64,000 bases of DNA from Linaria vulgaris. Lineage: Eukaryota; Streptophyta; Magnoliopsida; Lamiales; Plantaginaceae. The notes under the pieces were generated by a model. That model did not search any database and was not told where the DNA came from. It saw nothing but the letters and a program-made list of their open reading frames with translations. The translations under genes and the position numbers were made by a program. How positions within the stretch are numbered: position 1 is the first letter of the stretch; each line of letters starts with the position of its first letter. Positions 36,019-49,227 of this stretch are shown here, piece by piece. The stretch is from assembly GCA_948329865.1 (NCBI GenBank), contig OX415253.1, positions 29,771,269-29,835,268 on the forward strand. The letters run 5' to 3'.

Positions 36019-36350
36019 TTGATTTATTTTGTAATAATTTTAAACACAAGTTTGTGACGTACTTTATTTGTAACGGTTTGTTAGTGTTGTAAAAGACAGT
36101 TGCATTAGCTTTTTCTAAAAGTAACATTTTATATGTGATATCCAATGCACTCAAAATTTAACATTACAGATTTAAATTAAAAATAAAACTACACAATAGG
36201 CCAAAAGATAAATTACAATAACATTACAACATTACAATAATGAAATTTTAACAGTCCAACATTACAATAATGAAAATTTAATGGTCCAACATTACAGTAC
36301 ACAATTTAAAATTTAATAGTACGAATACAAATGCAATACAAATAAAAATA
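36019..36350. other. Spacer between convergent CACTA ORFs
   Basis: AT-rich, with repeated AACATTACAATAATGAAAAT motifs at 36215-36300. No coding signal. Confidence 0.5.
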
Positions 36351-37450
36351 CTAATAATCATCCAAGCTATAAACGCCCCCACCTGCAGCTGCGACCTCAT
36401 CATCACCATCATCCTCAACACCCAAATCTACACAATCGTCATTCCCCATGAGCGCGGGCATCTCATCCTCATTGGAGTCGTCATCAGCGTACTCCTCGAA
36501 ATACGCAGGCCTACTGGAAGAACTGGGAGCAAATGGATCTGATCTCCGACGCGGCAACTTAGTAATCGGTGGAATCATATTGGTCTCCGACACGTCTCTC
36601 CATAGTTCCATAGTGGCATGCATATCAGTCATCTTTCGATCTGCGCGCGAAATAGTCTGCTCATTCTGTGTTTGCAATTCCTGGATGCTCGCCCGTGCAT
36701 AATCTTCTTGTTTCCTGTACTAAATAGCGTACGCCTCCCGGCGTGAGTCCCTCGGTAAGCACTTCGCCTTCCCCTTCTTCACAGAACCAAATGCCTCGGT
36801 CCAATAGTCAGGATCGAACACCGGAAGCTGAGCTGATAACGGATATCTCTCCCTCAATAGAGCCATGTACTTGTTCTGCATTAATATTTGAAAGAATCAC
36901 TATTTAGATTAGAATAAGGAATTTAAAGCTAGTTGAGCAAAAAATAAAGTAGTGTGAGGTTGAAATAACTTACGTAAATTTCCTTCGTCGCAAGATCTAC
37001 CCATTGGCGCTTTGCTGTCACTCTTGCGTTACCGCCTGTCCCCTTCACCCTCTGCGTGTGACCACGTCTGTAGGCCTCATCATATCGAATAGGGTCCTTT
37101 CGCTGAGGGTGGGCCTCAGCCTACACATTTCAAGAAAGAGTACGTCAAACTTAATTACACATATATTAAGATTACTTAATTACACCCATATTGTTAATTT
37201 TAATAAATCATACCAGTCGAGTCTGATCTCCTCTATGTCGATGGATCCACCAAAAAAAAGTGGGAGGTGCCTTCGTCCCCTCCTTTGGCTCCTCGCCTCC
37301 TCTTCTGTTTTTCTTGGACTGACGCGACACCTCTATATGATCCTCCGTGGCCCAATGATTAATCGCATCCGCCTCCAACGCGTCGTGCATCCAAGTCTTC
37401 TGTTTCAGAGCATATTTTGGATCCTCAACCCTCTCAATTTAACATGCATT
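36351..37450 (-). pseudogene. Plant transposase (Ptta/En/Spm) TNP1-like gene, broken
   Basis: Read from 37450 down: KQKTWMHDALEADAINHW, VSRQSKKNRRGG, a phase change in the poly-T run near 37250, then an apparent intron. Next are RYDEAYRRGHTQRVKGTGG and WVDLATKEIY, a second apparent intron, and YMALLRERYPLSAQLP, FDPDYWTEAFGSVKKGKAKC. A TAG stop follows at about 36720. The end is acidic (EEYADDDSNEDEMP). The N-R-x-G and GTGG features resemble the Ptta/En/Spm plant transposase family that accompanies TNP2 in CACTA elements. It runs tail to tail with the DUF4216 piece at 35220-36018. Confidence 0.68.
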
Positions 37451-37850
37451 TAACTAACAATTTAATATTAAATAAATATTCTCTAAAGATATTATTTCTA
37501 AGTTATAAAGATACCCTATTTGCATTACTTCTAAGTTATAAATATTTCCTAAAGGCATTCTTGTTGTTATAAAAATCTTTCTAAAAGAATTATCTTGAAG
37601 TTATAAAGATTCTCCTAAATGCATTATTTCAAAGTTATAAAAACCACGTAAAGGCACTATTTCTAAGTTATAAAGACCACCTAAAATCACTATTTTTAAA
37701 TTATAAATATTTCCTAAAGGCATTATTTCTAAGTTTAACATTAATTAAACTAAACTAATAATTTAACAATCAAAAATATTACTAAAACATTAAATATAAA
37801 AGATAATTAAAAAACTAGAAAGATAAATACTTAAAAGAGAGAGAGAGACT
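37451..37850. repeat. AT-rich short-period repeats upstream of the TNP1-like gene
   Basis: Degenerate units of about 35-45 bp containing TAAAGGCA(C/T)TATTTCTAAGTTATAAA recur from 37490 to 37740, then plain AT-rich sequence. Confidence 0.65.
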
Positions 37851-37884
37851 TACAAGTGTGAGAAATGAGAGAGGAGGAGGGGGG

Positions 37885-38155
37885 GGGTTCTATAGAAAAC
37901 CCCCTGCCATCCGCGACTGCCCAGCGGCACTGGCAGACCGCAGGCGGGAAGTTTTCCCGCCTGTGATATCTGCGACCGCCTAGCGGTCGCCCTAGCGCCG
38001 CTGGCAGACTCAGACGGGAAGTTTCTTCGCCTGTGGTATCCGCGACCGCCTGGCAGTCGCGGACTCCGGTGACTGTTAGGCAGTCGCCGATGCTGGCGAC
38101 CGCCCGACGATCGCCGGTAGGCGGTCACGGTTGCCCGCCAAATCTTGTGGTGAAT
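37885..38155. repeat. CACTA-like subterminal region of GC-rich short inverted repeats
   Basis: Many copies of GCGACCGCC and its complement GGCGGTCGC. They include the near-perfect palindrome GCGACCGCCTAGCGGTCGC (37971-37989) and GGCGGGAAGTTTTCCCGCC (37943-37961). Dense short repeats of this kind near the ends bind the TNP1-type protein in CACTA elements. A terminal CACTA motif was not found at the outer edge. Confidence 0.75.
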
Positions 38156-40699
38156 GTCCATCCCCAGTTACTTGAATGTGGTCATGAATAGGGGGTGGTG
38201 TAGATTTTACATAGTAAACCTCATGTTTTTTTGCTTGCTTCATGTTTCTTGCATGTAACTATTTTTTCTTATTGAGGAGGGTCCCAACTGTCACCTCTCG
38301 TCAATCATGTGAATGACGTACTCTGCAAAAAAATCATTGGCACTTCTTTCAAAGGTGCCTACCCATCATTGAAGCAAAGTTTTGTTGATGATGTGGTTGT
38401 GAGCCATTGATCGGTTAATGGTGAAGTGTGTTGATAAAAAATAAATTCTAATAACTGCAATTTTTTAAGAAAATTTTGTGGTTTCTGCAGATGACATCAA
38501 TTTGAAAACACCAAATTAACACAAGAGATTAAGAAGAGATCATCGGGTAAGATTATAAGATTTGCGACCATTTCTCACGACGTTTGTTTAATTCTGGTTG
38601 CCCGGAACATAAATATTGCACGTCTTCGTAATAACGCTAAAAAAATAGCGAGAAAAGATGGCGCACGCTTCTTCTTTTTTTGGCGAGAAAAGGTGGCACA
38701 GTCTTCAATGGTGATATTAAGACACCAAATCTGGCATCTTCTTAATTGCTACGTGAAGTCCTCGTATGAGATTAGCGTCGATCGTTCTTCCTACGAGCTC
38801 GAGTTCCTCTACACTGTTAGAGGCAGGCAGGTGTTCTTTCTGGCGAAAAAAGTTACTTTTGCCTCTTCTGGTAGTCTTCTATTTTGTAATTCTTCTTTCT
38901 CGTATCTTCTGGATTGCAATACAATGATGCATCTTTTGTTACAAGAAAAACTAGTTACTCGAGGTATAGTCTCTTTATACACTTTGATGTGTATATGGGT
39001 TATCAAGACAAATTTGAGAAGTTAAACCGAGGATTGGGATAGGCGAGCAACAATGGTTATTGATTTAACTAAATTCATTCATTTCTCATTGATCCGAGAG
39101 TTTGAGATTTTATCAACACTCGGTGTTTATTTTAACTCGCTGCCAAATACACGTATTCTTCAGCATGATTTTGTATCTTAGTTATGAGATGTATTTTCCG
39201 TAATGAAAGCCACAAATTAAATTTGTTACAAGCAGATCAAAGTCCATTTATTTCAAAATACAGTCCCACTACACAACGGATCATTTCATTTTCATTTTCA
39301 TTTAGCTAAGTACAAAGTTTGACAGCAAGATTGGTTAATGTGAGCTTGTAATATCAATAATACAGCTCCGCCGGTTTCCCCAGAAGTTTACAGGAGAATT
39401 AAAATGCAGAGATAATACTTTTCAAAAATTTCACAAGAATACGACACCAGATTATCATACATTCATACTTACGTATTTCAGAAGTTTTTCCTTTTGCCTA
39501 GTTACCTGCAAAAAGGATTGTGTAGTAAGTAGTTCATATCATTATACAATTTTAAAGTATTTTTGACGCGACCAATTTTTTTTTTTGTCATGCAGCAAAA
39601 GGGTACAGCACAGACAGATGATACCAGTTCAATCTTCTGGCATAATCTGGAAAAATTTATAGGTGGCCTTGTCCATTTCTTGGAAAGAGAAAATACAATC
39701 GCAGGTATGAAATGTAATCAGAACCAATAATCCTATATAATTAAATGGAATGTAGTTCGTTGTTTCGACAAAGAGAAGAGAAAGTAAATACCTGTTAAAT
39801 CCAGATGGTTGCGGAGTATCAATGTCTATAGAATGCCAAATAAATTGAGACATCCTCACATGAAAAGCAACTTGTCTTGATTAAAACTTCCATGGACGAA
39901 CAATTATCTTAAATAGCTTGAGAAACAACTCCATATCACATTTATATGTACACCTTTTTGGAGGAATCATTACTATCCGTGGGAAGCATAAATGAATAAC
40001 TATTACTTTCAACTACTGATAAACATGATGTAGCAAATTATTCTATCTATTCGTTAAATGAATACAAGGGACAACTTCTGCAGGGGGCAAGATTGAATTT
40101 TGTGTAGGTTGACCTGCAAAATATGAAATAACACAAGATAAGTGCCAAGGAGAATTATTGATCGCCTCTAGAACATAATTGAGCGACAACTTACCTGAGA
40201 ATACAATCCGATAATTTTCAGGACTTGGCCAAGTCATCGAAATCAAATTTCTTCTTCTTATTCTTCTTTTTTTATATATTTATTATAGTCGTGAGTATAA
40301 CATGGATATACAGGTCTTCCAGCTCCGGGCCCTCTTAGAAACAAAGTTGTACTTGAAGGGTGAGGAGTCGATCATATCACAACACTCCAAATAGATCTGT
40401 GATCTATAAGAAGATGGTCATTTCTGACATTGACTATCACCGCATGGAAGTCTCTAAAAATGTCATCGACCAAACTCAGAGAAAATTCCATGCCCTTTGT
40501 GTTGCCCAAAAGCAACTGTATCAAAGAATAGGACAAGCTTTGCAAACTCAAAAGATAACTATACAGATTTACAAGAGCCATCTTCTTATCTGGCTCATGA
40601 TTCAATGCATTCCATTGATTTTGTTGAGTAGTATATCCTTTTCATTTTTTTGAAGAAAAGATGGAAGCTGAATATCAGCAGCAACAGCGACTGGCCGTT
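38156..40699. other. Gene-poor interval with unassigned coding-like pieces
   Basis: No gene is recognised. Open plus-strand stretches at 38693-39025 and 40360-40653 (YHRMEVSKNVIDQTQRKF) and minus-strand stretches at 39859-39629 (SQFIWHSIDIDTPQPSGFN ... YKFFQIMPED) could be exons of an unknown or broken gene. They have no recognised domain. The part nearest 40699 should hold the 3' UTR of the CW gene. Confidence 0.35.
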
Positions 40700-43600
40700 T
40701 TAACGAGTGATGTCTTCCATTGCAACTCGAACAAGGCGCAATAGAACCTCAACATCTTGGAAATTGAAATCAAGTGCTCTTTTTACTGAGCCAATACCCT
40801 CTGTATGTGAGGTTTCTCCACGTACAGAAGTAGCCGCAGTGAAAGCATTTCTAGATTTCCTTGATGCTTCCATTGCAAGGTTAACATTCTCCGCCTACAA
40901 AAAGTAAATCCACTGTCTAAATCTTGAAACGCTAAGAAAAGACAAAGACTGAGTACTGTCACACAGATTAGATTTTAGTGCAAGAAGATGAATGAGACAC
41001 TTAGATTGATACTCAAGTAGTGCCACTAGTAAGTGAAGTAAGGACAACAAAAAATCTGGTAATTTGGAGTAAAATAAGCATTTTGATAGGTAATTCTGGA
41101 TTGAAAGAAGTCCTTATGCTTATGTAAGTTTTATTATATTTAAATACAATAAAATAGTGATTTTTATATTTATTTTTTATAAAGTTGGAGTAGTATATAG
41201 TTACAACTTAGCACAACATAGATGCAAGATAAACGTGCAAAGCATAAAACAAGTGAAAATAGCGAGATAGTGTAAGTAATCCTACTAAGAATCAATAAGG
41301 TTATTTTTTCTTCAATTAACATGCTTGCTCAATTTATTCAGTATCATATGTATCTGACTAACAAATATTCTAAATTAAACAAAGGGTAATACAATTATAC
41401 TTACAAAAGTTAGGAGCCGCGAGACGCAACTACGATTCCTTGAGGTGATGATATGGCTTCCTGAAACTTGAGGAGATTCTACAACTTTGGCCAAGGCAGC
41501 CTTATCAGTAGTTACTTGGTGGTTCAAGTTGTCGACGTCTGAAGCCGAGGAAGAAGGAGATTCACCTATATGGTAGTGAAATGGAAAAGGTACAATTAGG
41601 ACATAGTTGTTATTGGTTGAAAAATTAATTAGCAAGATAAAATATATCTATCATGCAGCCACAAATCTCTAGAAATCAAGTTTATTTAGAAAAGTTCAAC
41701 ACGTATACAGTCGTCATATGTAAAAAGGATGTGATTGATCATTTCGGGTGTCTAGCTGTCGTGTTTGGTATAGGGAAGGAAAGTAAGTTGACCTATAATC
41801 TTTGGCATATTGAGAACCACGCACTACTTATTCTCCGCAAAGAGGAGAGAGAGGGAAAAATGTTTAGTCATGGTACAAGTACCAAATGGCTAGATTGCAT
41901 CGTCGAAATCCCTTTATCCTAAGCTTTGGCCTGCCACGATTTTTATTATGACGAGAGGCATAACAGAGATTATGTGATTTTGTTTTCAACCACATCTCTA
42001 AAGATAGGGATAATTGTGTTTACACACCCAGAGGTTGATGTAATTACAAAACCTTCCATATAAAAGAACACTATTCGAAAGCTATCAAAACATTACAGCT
42101 CGACTCTCTTGAGGCCTCTATTGAAGAGACACCCTTTGAAGTTTGAATATTCCAGATAACCTCCAATTTTCAGTGTTTTCAAGGATTCAGGGGTTCTCAG
42201 ACCTTACGGCAACACTCTGTAACTAGACCAAACATCAGGGGGTGTAGATCAAATTATCCTTAAAAAATATTGCATCTAAAACTTACCTGGGGGAACAATT
42301 TGTAAAGCAGATTGCAACTCAATGCGATCCCTGCTTGCAGTGGTATTAGAAGAAGAAACCACTCGCATATAAGCAACCTCCATGCATTTGTACGCCAAAG
42401 CTGCAGCAGCCATGTCTCTCGATCTTTCATATTCACGTGCACAAAAACTACCAAAAAAGTAAGTAGTTCAACAAAACTAATCATTATGCAACTATGCTAT
42501 CACCATTTAAAAACCCGCTAAATGAGAAGGAAAAACAATGAATCTTGAATAGCAAATAAAACTTAAAATGGATATAACTTACTCGCAGAGATTTGCAGTG
42601 GTACTATAGATATGCAGCGCATGCTTAATATCGCCGTGCCCTGATTCCAATAACGAGGCTCCCTGAAGGAATTTGAGAGCAGCTTGGAAATAGCACCCAG
42701 TACTATCAGTTGATCCAGAATTCTGCAAAGTAAAATTCCCTAATGATATAGTGGCATCATTACAATAATAATGTTATGTCTGAAAAAACTAGATGTGCAT
42801 TAACCTTAAGACGATCAGCCGCATGTTTCAGGTCCTTTGCTTCTTTTAAAGCACTGTTAGCCGTATAGCTTGAGGAATCCCTTCGAACAGGACTTGGGGC
42901 TTCAACATCTCGGCCCTTGTACGAGTTTGGAGTAGCGTGTCTCAAAATAATAGGTTGACCATTCTGCTTTTCTGCTTTCTTACTTTGATATGGTGCCTTT
43001 GATGAATCACCATTATCAAGTGCATCAGCAGCTAAAGACTTTGAGCAATTTTGTTTCTGGGATCCCGAAATTTCAGCCTGACCTCTTGCCAAAGGTGGAA
43101 GCAAGTGCGATTTCCCATTCCCGTTTGATTCGACCTGGTTATGTTTCGTGGGTAACTTTTCATCTTCATGTTCCTTTCGAAGATGTTGCCTTTTATCCTG
43201 GCCATCATGACTCCCAGATTTCATTTTGTTTTGTCCTTTACTGACCTCACTTACTGTACCTCCAGCGCCATCTTTTTTAACAACAAACTTACTGGCTGTT
43301 TGAGGAGTGCCAGATTTCTCATCCAACTGGATCTTTCTATTGTTCGATTTCTCATCATATAAATGTACACGAGTCAAAGAATCATGTGGGAAATCAGACG
43401 ACTTCATTTTGTCTTGTTCTAAATCAGAACCAGAAGCATGATCCCTTTCTTTCAATTGTGAAGACAACCCCTTCCCAGACTTCTTTGAGTGCGATCCACT
43501 GTTTCGAGATTGATCAGTATTTATTTTCTCTTGCATTGGGCCTCGTTCCAAGGTATGCTTTTCACTAAAATACTGATTACTTTGACGAAGATGATCACCG

Positions 43601-46600
43601 ACGTCAGTCTCACGATCATTGACTGTAAGAATTGGATCCTTTTTCACGATCCCTCCGTGATCATACCCCCCTGCATCCTCACCAACTGAAAACCTTCTTG
43701 GACAAACAGCAGTTAGGGAACCAGAATCATGAATATCAGTTTTTTCAAGGTTGCTTCGCGTTGATGTGATCTTATCAGCATTAGAAGCAGAGAATCTCAA
43801 AGGAGATGATGAAACTGATTCAACTGGTGAACCATTAATTTCCTGAGCGTTGGTTTTCTTTTTATGCGAACCAGATACCTTGGAAGAGCTTGAATTGGCA
43901 GCAGCAGAATGCTGTACAGAACCCATATCACTTTTCAAACAATCTGTACTCTTACCCTTTTGATCTTTTCCTGCACTGGAATCCTTTACCCCAGACTTAG
44001 ACACCCTAGCTTTCTTCTCTTTCCGAGGGCCCTTTTCATACATTTCTTCCAAAAAACCACTAGATTCTTGGTCACGTCGTCCTGAACTCGATACAGGCTC
44101 TGTTCGAATCTGGGAGTTACTATTGTCCTTCCATTTCCTCTTCCTAATAGAGTCCTTATCATCAGATTTGCTTGAACGTGGCAAATCATCAGCTGAGGTA
44201 CCTGGAACTTGCACTTCTGCATTAGTTGCTACAAATATATTCTTCTTCAAGCCTTCCCTCAGATTCTTATTATTTGCATACTTTTCCCGATCACTCTCTG
44301 ATGCATTAATAGACAGACCACTAGAAGAGCCACGACCTGCCTTCAAGAAAGACTCACCATTGTCAGAAGTCCAGTTCTCATCATCACGCAATTCCTCACT
44401 CTTCATCCTTTTCGAAAGTCTTGGACCATCCAGATCAGAATCTCGCTTGCTTCTTATCTTTAGATTCGCACCTATGATCGTATCAGAAACAAAAGAAAAT
44501 CTTAGAAAACACCAGAGAAGTCCAATACAATAAACATGGAATCAATATAGTATCTGAGTGTTGTTTATCTCAATTTATAAAAAGCAGAGGATACCGACAC
44601 GATACCTTTATCGGAACAGCTGACAAGTGACACCTTTTTATCCTTCTTATTATCATTATGCCTCTCAACGTCGCTGCTGGAAATTTTCACATTCTGAAAC
44701 CCACCTGCGTCTAGTGGAGTTTGATTCCCGGAACTTGAATTTCCATTTCTGGTAGATGCCGGAAGACTCTTCCTTTTGGAGTTAGAAGAGTGAGTGGAAC
44801 CATCAAATTCAGTTGAATTTGCTGGATTCTTTGACCCGTGTTTTTTCTTCGCACCGACTGTCGAGATTTTATTAGCAATATTTGGCTGCTCTTGAACAGA
44901 ATGTCTATCATCAACTGAGGCCACTCCTACAGAAGTTCGAACTTGATTACCAACACCGAGTTGACCCTCAGCAGCCGGAGCAGGCACTGCTCCAACAGGA
45001 TGGTAAAGCGCTTTTACAGAACTAGTTGTGATATCTTCGGGGATGCTGCAACGGTTCATTCCAGGCCTATGAAATGGCAAAACAGTAATTTGTCCAGATT
45101 AGTGGACTTCAAAAAGGTCCAGGATAGATAACTTTTAATATGTCAGATTACAGGACTTTCAAGTCAAATGCAAACACACAGACAGAGGACTCGTCAGCCT
45201 CACTATAATGCAGGGTCGACTCTTTGGTAGCAATTGAGTGTAAAGGCATTAGACTGAAAGATGCCAATCAACTATTAATTTTTTAAAGAGTTCACACGAA
45301 AGGATTCTTATCCAATATATCAAGATAAAGGCATGCATAGAAAGTTGATAGAACTTACAGCCAGGTAAGCATACTACATAACCACATCTCAGGCAGACTT
45401 TTAGGGTCCATCCCGAGAGGAAGAAGCCTCCATTTGTGGCACCCCTCACAATATACCCAATCGTCATTAGGCGGTGGAATGATCAATGATGGAGTTTCAG
45501 AATTTGGTTCGTTTCCCACAGGGGTTGGTACATGAGAGCTGGCCCTAGGGTATGTCTCTGATGGGCGTGGCTTTTCGGAACTTCTGATATTACACTTCTC
45601 TTTCGACTTATTCGTACTTTCATTCAAGCTTCTTTTCACAACGGATTGAGTATCCTTCCGCCTTGCTGAGGAAGCCAATTCCCCTGAAATAGATTCATTA
45701 TCACCGTCTTCATACTCTCCAAAAAACTCTTTATACCTGTCCACAGGTTTTCCACTATCCTTTTGGGTTTCAGAGAGAAGACTGTGAGAGAGCTTCCCAT
45801 TTTTAGTAGACACAGAGGAATCAGCAATTAATTGATTTTTAAGTCCTTTCTGTTTTTTCTTGCCCGCAATGGATGAATTTTTGCGAGCTGGTTTAAATCC
45901 TTCATCAGTGAGAGATCCTCCTTCCTGAACAACTAACTGTTTGGAAGAATCAATGGGTTCAGCACTACGAGTATTTCTTCCTCTAGGGAAATTAGATTCA
46001 GATTGATCTGAAGAGTGAGGCTTTGCTGCTTCAAAAACATCGTGCTGAGAGTACGCCGCAGTGTCACTAACAAGATTTTCTTTTTTACTTTCAGATAACT
46101 TACCTGATGAGCTTATCTTTCCCCCCGACTTCTCAAAGCTGCCAATATCATGGCTGAATTTACTATCCAGGCGTCCTTCTGAGAAGGTTTCTTCCTTTCG
46201 TCTGTCTTTTAAAGCTCTCACAGGAGCAGTAGTTGCAGGCGACGTACTTTGTACAGGATCAGTAATTGGATATTCTGAACTCGATAAAAGTGGAAGTTTC
46301 AGCGCATTAGAGACAAGTTCCTCACATCCTAAAGTGTCGATATTAGTTTCTCGATCCTTCTTCAAGAGAGAACCTGTATTATCTTGATCACCATCGCGCT
46401 TCTGTTTTGTTAAATCTGTGGAGAAGGCATCATTTTCCTCGGGATACCTCACCTTTTTCTGCTCCACAACTTTCTGATTGCTCCTACTAAAACGAGATCC
46501 ATTCACTGGTGTCCCAGAGTTTTCTATGCTCGTCTTGTTCACAGATTTAGATTCAGTCTTTACCCTAGGCTTTCTTCTTTCTGTTAGATATAACAGATCT

Positions 46601-48132
46601 TCTGACAGAGGGGATAGAAGTAGGTGCTCGGGGAAATTTGTCATGATCTGTTCCAATGCCGAGTTGAATGAAGTTAAATTTTTATTCAATTATTTAAATA
46701 ACTTAGAAAGAAGAGAAAATATCATTATTACCTGAAGAATACTGGTTGGAGATTCATCAGGTTCATCACCACATAGCCCCTGACTAGTTGATGGGCTGTC
46801 ATCCAAGGATGATGATGGAGAGACAACGAGTCCAAGTCCACTGTAGATATCAGCATTCTTTTGTGTCGACAAATTCTCAGCACCAACTTTGATCCGAACC
46901 TTCAGAGTTCTTTGATCAGAAGGATCTACATACTTAGTACTGACTCCACTCTTGGGAGTGAATTCCTCCGTATGATTAGATGGCACACAGACGTTGCCTT
47001 TAGAGTAATTGCCCATTGACGAAGTTTTTCCGGAAGCAGCAAGGGGCCTTGCTGAAGGAGTGGCAGTTGATGAAGCAAATGAATTTTGTATTTGATCCTG
47101 AATCAAAAAGAGATTAGAAAACAAGAATGTTAGGTCAGACAACAGAACATCCTAATTGTGTTTGGCACAATAAGACAGAGAACAAAAGGTTAAGATGAAT
47201 TTCTAGATCAATAAGCACCGACCTCCGGGTGCAGCTTTCTTGAGGATCTTGGCGTAGCATGGCTTTGGATATTCTGTGGACTCTTTGTATGAGACCAAGA
47301 TGGCGAGCGCTGATAAGTAGGCAAAAATGAACCGTAGCCACCAAATTTTGCCCCTGTTAAGTATTCAAATTACTGACTATTAATACACTTCAACTTCTGT
47401 ATCCACATTTATGTGGGGTTCTAAGTTTCCGTGATCTGTCAAGACACTTTTTCTCACTTACCCAAATTTTCAGCTGAAACTCCACCTTCAAAATCTTTCT
47501 GGAAATGCCCCAAAACATTTTGGAGTTTCTCCTCCTTCAAAAGAGTACATATCAAGGAATGGTAAGAGTTTCATCCCATCTATAGAGTTACTATACGCAA
47601 AATAAGCTTCATGAACCCAGGGTATACAATTCAAAGTATCCTCGTCCAGAAACAAGAAATGCATAATACAGAAACAAATTGCCTGGTAAGTCTCTCAACC
47701 ACACAGAAAATGCATCATCTACGAGATCAGCTGAAAGTTATTTATGTACTTATAATAATGTACAAATACAGAATGCCCAACTGTCCACCCAACAATAGTA
47801 ACTACGAATTCACTACAAAGAAGACAAATGATCTTCTTCTTTCCAAACAAGCAATAAATTCACCTTAAAAAGCTGATCAAAGCATAAACTAATAACTAAT
47901 TAATACGAACCGAGTAGGCAGCAGCAAACAAATCAGTTGCAATTGAACATAGCAATAGATAAAAGGTTCTTACAATGTAAGAGAGAGCAATATCAGGGTC
48001 AACGGTGGAATCTCCAGCCACATCATTATAACCACCAAGAGCCTCTCCTTCTTCAAGCTCAACATCCTCCATTTCTAACCCTAACCCTAACCCTAACCCC
48101 TTTCTCCCATCCCTACTTCCAACAGATATCAT
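40700..48132 (-). CDS. CW-type zinc finger protein (CWZF family), complete, 11 exons
   Basis: Large plant nuclear protein with a CW finger, a domain that reads histone H3 lysine-4 methylation. Exons (minus): 48132-47974, 47534-47462, 47353-47223, 47097-46732, 46647-45359, 45066-44606, 44471-42805, 42722-42583, 42447-42287, 41565-41405 and 40894-40700. Total 4803 nt, 1600 codons plus TAA, phase kept throughout. The start MISVGSRDGRKG fits recalled homologues; a second ATG (MEDVELEEGEA) lies 23 codons on. Conserved N-terminal blocks are LQNVLGHFQKDFEGGVSAEN and AKFGGYGSFLPTYQRSP. The CW finger is at about residues 640-680: WVYCEGCHKWRLLP, MWLCSM and MNRC, giving Cys 643, 646, 667 and 679. Long Ser/Lys-rich disordered stretches flank it. 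The C-terminus is helical (FQAALKFLQGASLLESG, AAAALAYKCMEVAYMRVV, VLLRLVRVAMEDITR). The closest Arabidopsis relatives are probably the CW proteins 3/5/7; the paralogue is not settled. Confidence 0.93.
48076..48099 (-). repeat. Four telomere-type TTAGGG-like units in CW exon 1
   Basis: On plus the sequence is four exact TAACCC units; on minus it encodes the Leu-Gly run GLGLGLGLE between MISVGSRDGRKG and MEDVELEEG. The 6-bp period keeps the frame. The plant telomere unit is normally the 7-bp TTTAGGG, so this is a telobox-like simple repeat rather than a telomere fragment. Confidence 0.9.
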
Positions 48133-48560
48133 AAAACACAATTAATTAATTAATTAATTAATTATCAGCTCACAATAAAATAAATAAATTTGACCCAAAA
48201 TCTTTTTTTCTCTTTCACCGTTCACTTTCTCCTCAAAATCTCATTGACCCATTTCACAAGATCGAAAACCCACAAAAACCCAACAACAAGATTTTCTCTC
48301 CTGATCAGATTTTCTCTCCTGCCAGATAAATTAACCAAAAAAAGCTTAATTATCCGCAGTTGATACACACGCGCGTGTATCTATTCAATATATATATATA
48401 TATAATCCCCAATAGTTATCTAATTTTATCTATCGTGGAAAATGGATCGTGTTATGTGTGATCTGAAGCTCAAACAGATGAGCAGGAAAAATGTAGAGAG
48501 AGAAAAAAACAAGAGAGAGAAAGAGAAAGACTCTGGTTTTGGTGTACAGCAGCCGTGTTT
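48133..48560 (-). promoter_or_regulatory. 5' leader / upstream region of the CW gene
   Basis: Contains an (AATT)n run at 48139-48165, duplicated GATTTTCTCTCCTG at about 48291-48318, a (TA)n run near 48390-48402 and a purine-rich GAGAGA block at 48496-48530. On the gene strand the last is a CT-rich stretch, common in plant leaders. No transcription start is fixed. Confidence 0.45.
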
Positions 48561-49222
48561 ATTTCTTTTTGGGTGTTATAATAAATAAATGTCATTTTAC
48601 GTTTGGAAATTATCTTTTTTCTTTTTCTTTTTTTTATCTCATACATATCTTCTTATGAATGAAAAATAAAGGAATATTCTGAATAACTGCCGATTAAATA
48701 TTTGTTACTTAATATGAAATAAACAGCAGTGAAATTCTGTTTCAACTCAACCGCTTTTGTCTGGAAAGATAAACCAACTGCAGCTTGACACTCCACACCG
48801 ATCTTTTTGGCGCGTGTTACGTACTTGCTAATTTTCATTCTTGTATATATAATATTTCTTTTTTTGCACAGATTTATTATTGAGTATTGACTAGTAGTAG
48901 TGTAACGCTTATGCAGCTCCGCTCTCATCTTCTTGTCATAAATTGGATGTGTTTATCATATTACTATATGAGAAATCCAGTTGTTCATTCATTTTCATTC
49001 TAATACTTGATTCTAAGTTATTATGTCCTAATAGATAGAGTTTAATAAATGTAACGGTGCGTATATAAAAAATTTCCATACATTTTTCCTTCTAAAAATA
49101 CATTCATGAGCGGCTAGATAACATCATATAATATAACACCAACTATATTCATACTTTTTTTTTTTAATAAAATGCAACATGCCCGCAATGGCAATACAAA
49201 TCCTATTGCACAAATGTTGTTG
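48561..49222. other. AT-rich intergenic spacer
   Basis: No gene or repeat is recognised. The last five bases before the solo LTR (49223-49227, ATCCA) are its left duplication. Confidence 0.5.
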
Positions 49223-49227
49223 ATCCA

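Noticed and set aside
38693..39025. A 110-codon plus-strand gene
   Set aside because: No recognised domain, no supporting splice signals and no neighbouring exons; left as unassigned in the spacer entry.
48076..48099. A relic of a telomere
   Set aside because: Only four 6-bp units, in frame within a conserved exon; the plant telomere repeat is normally 7 bp.
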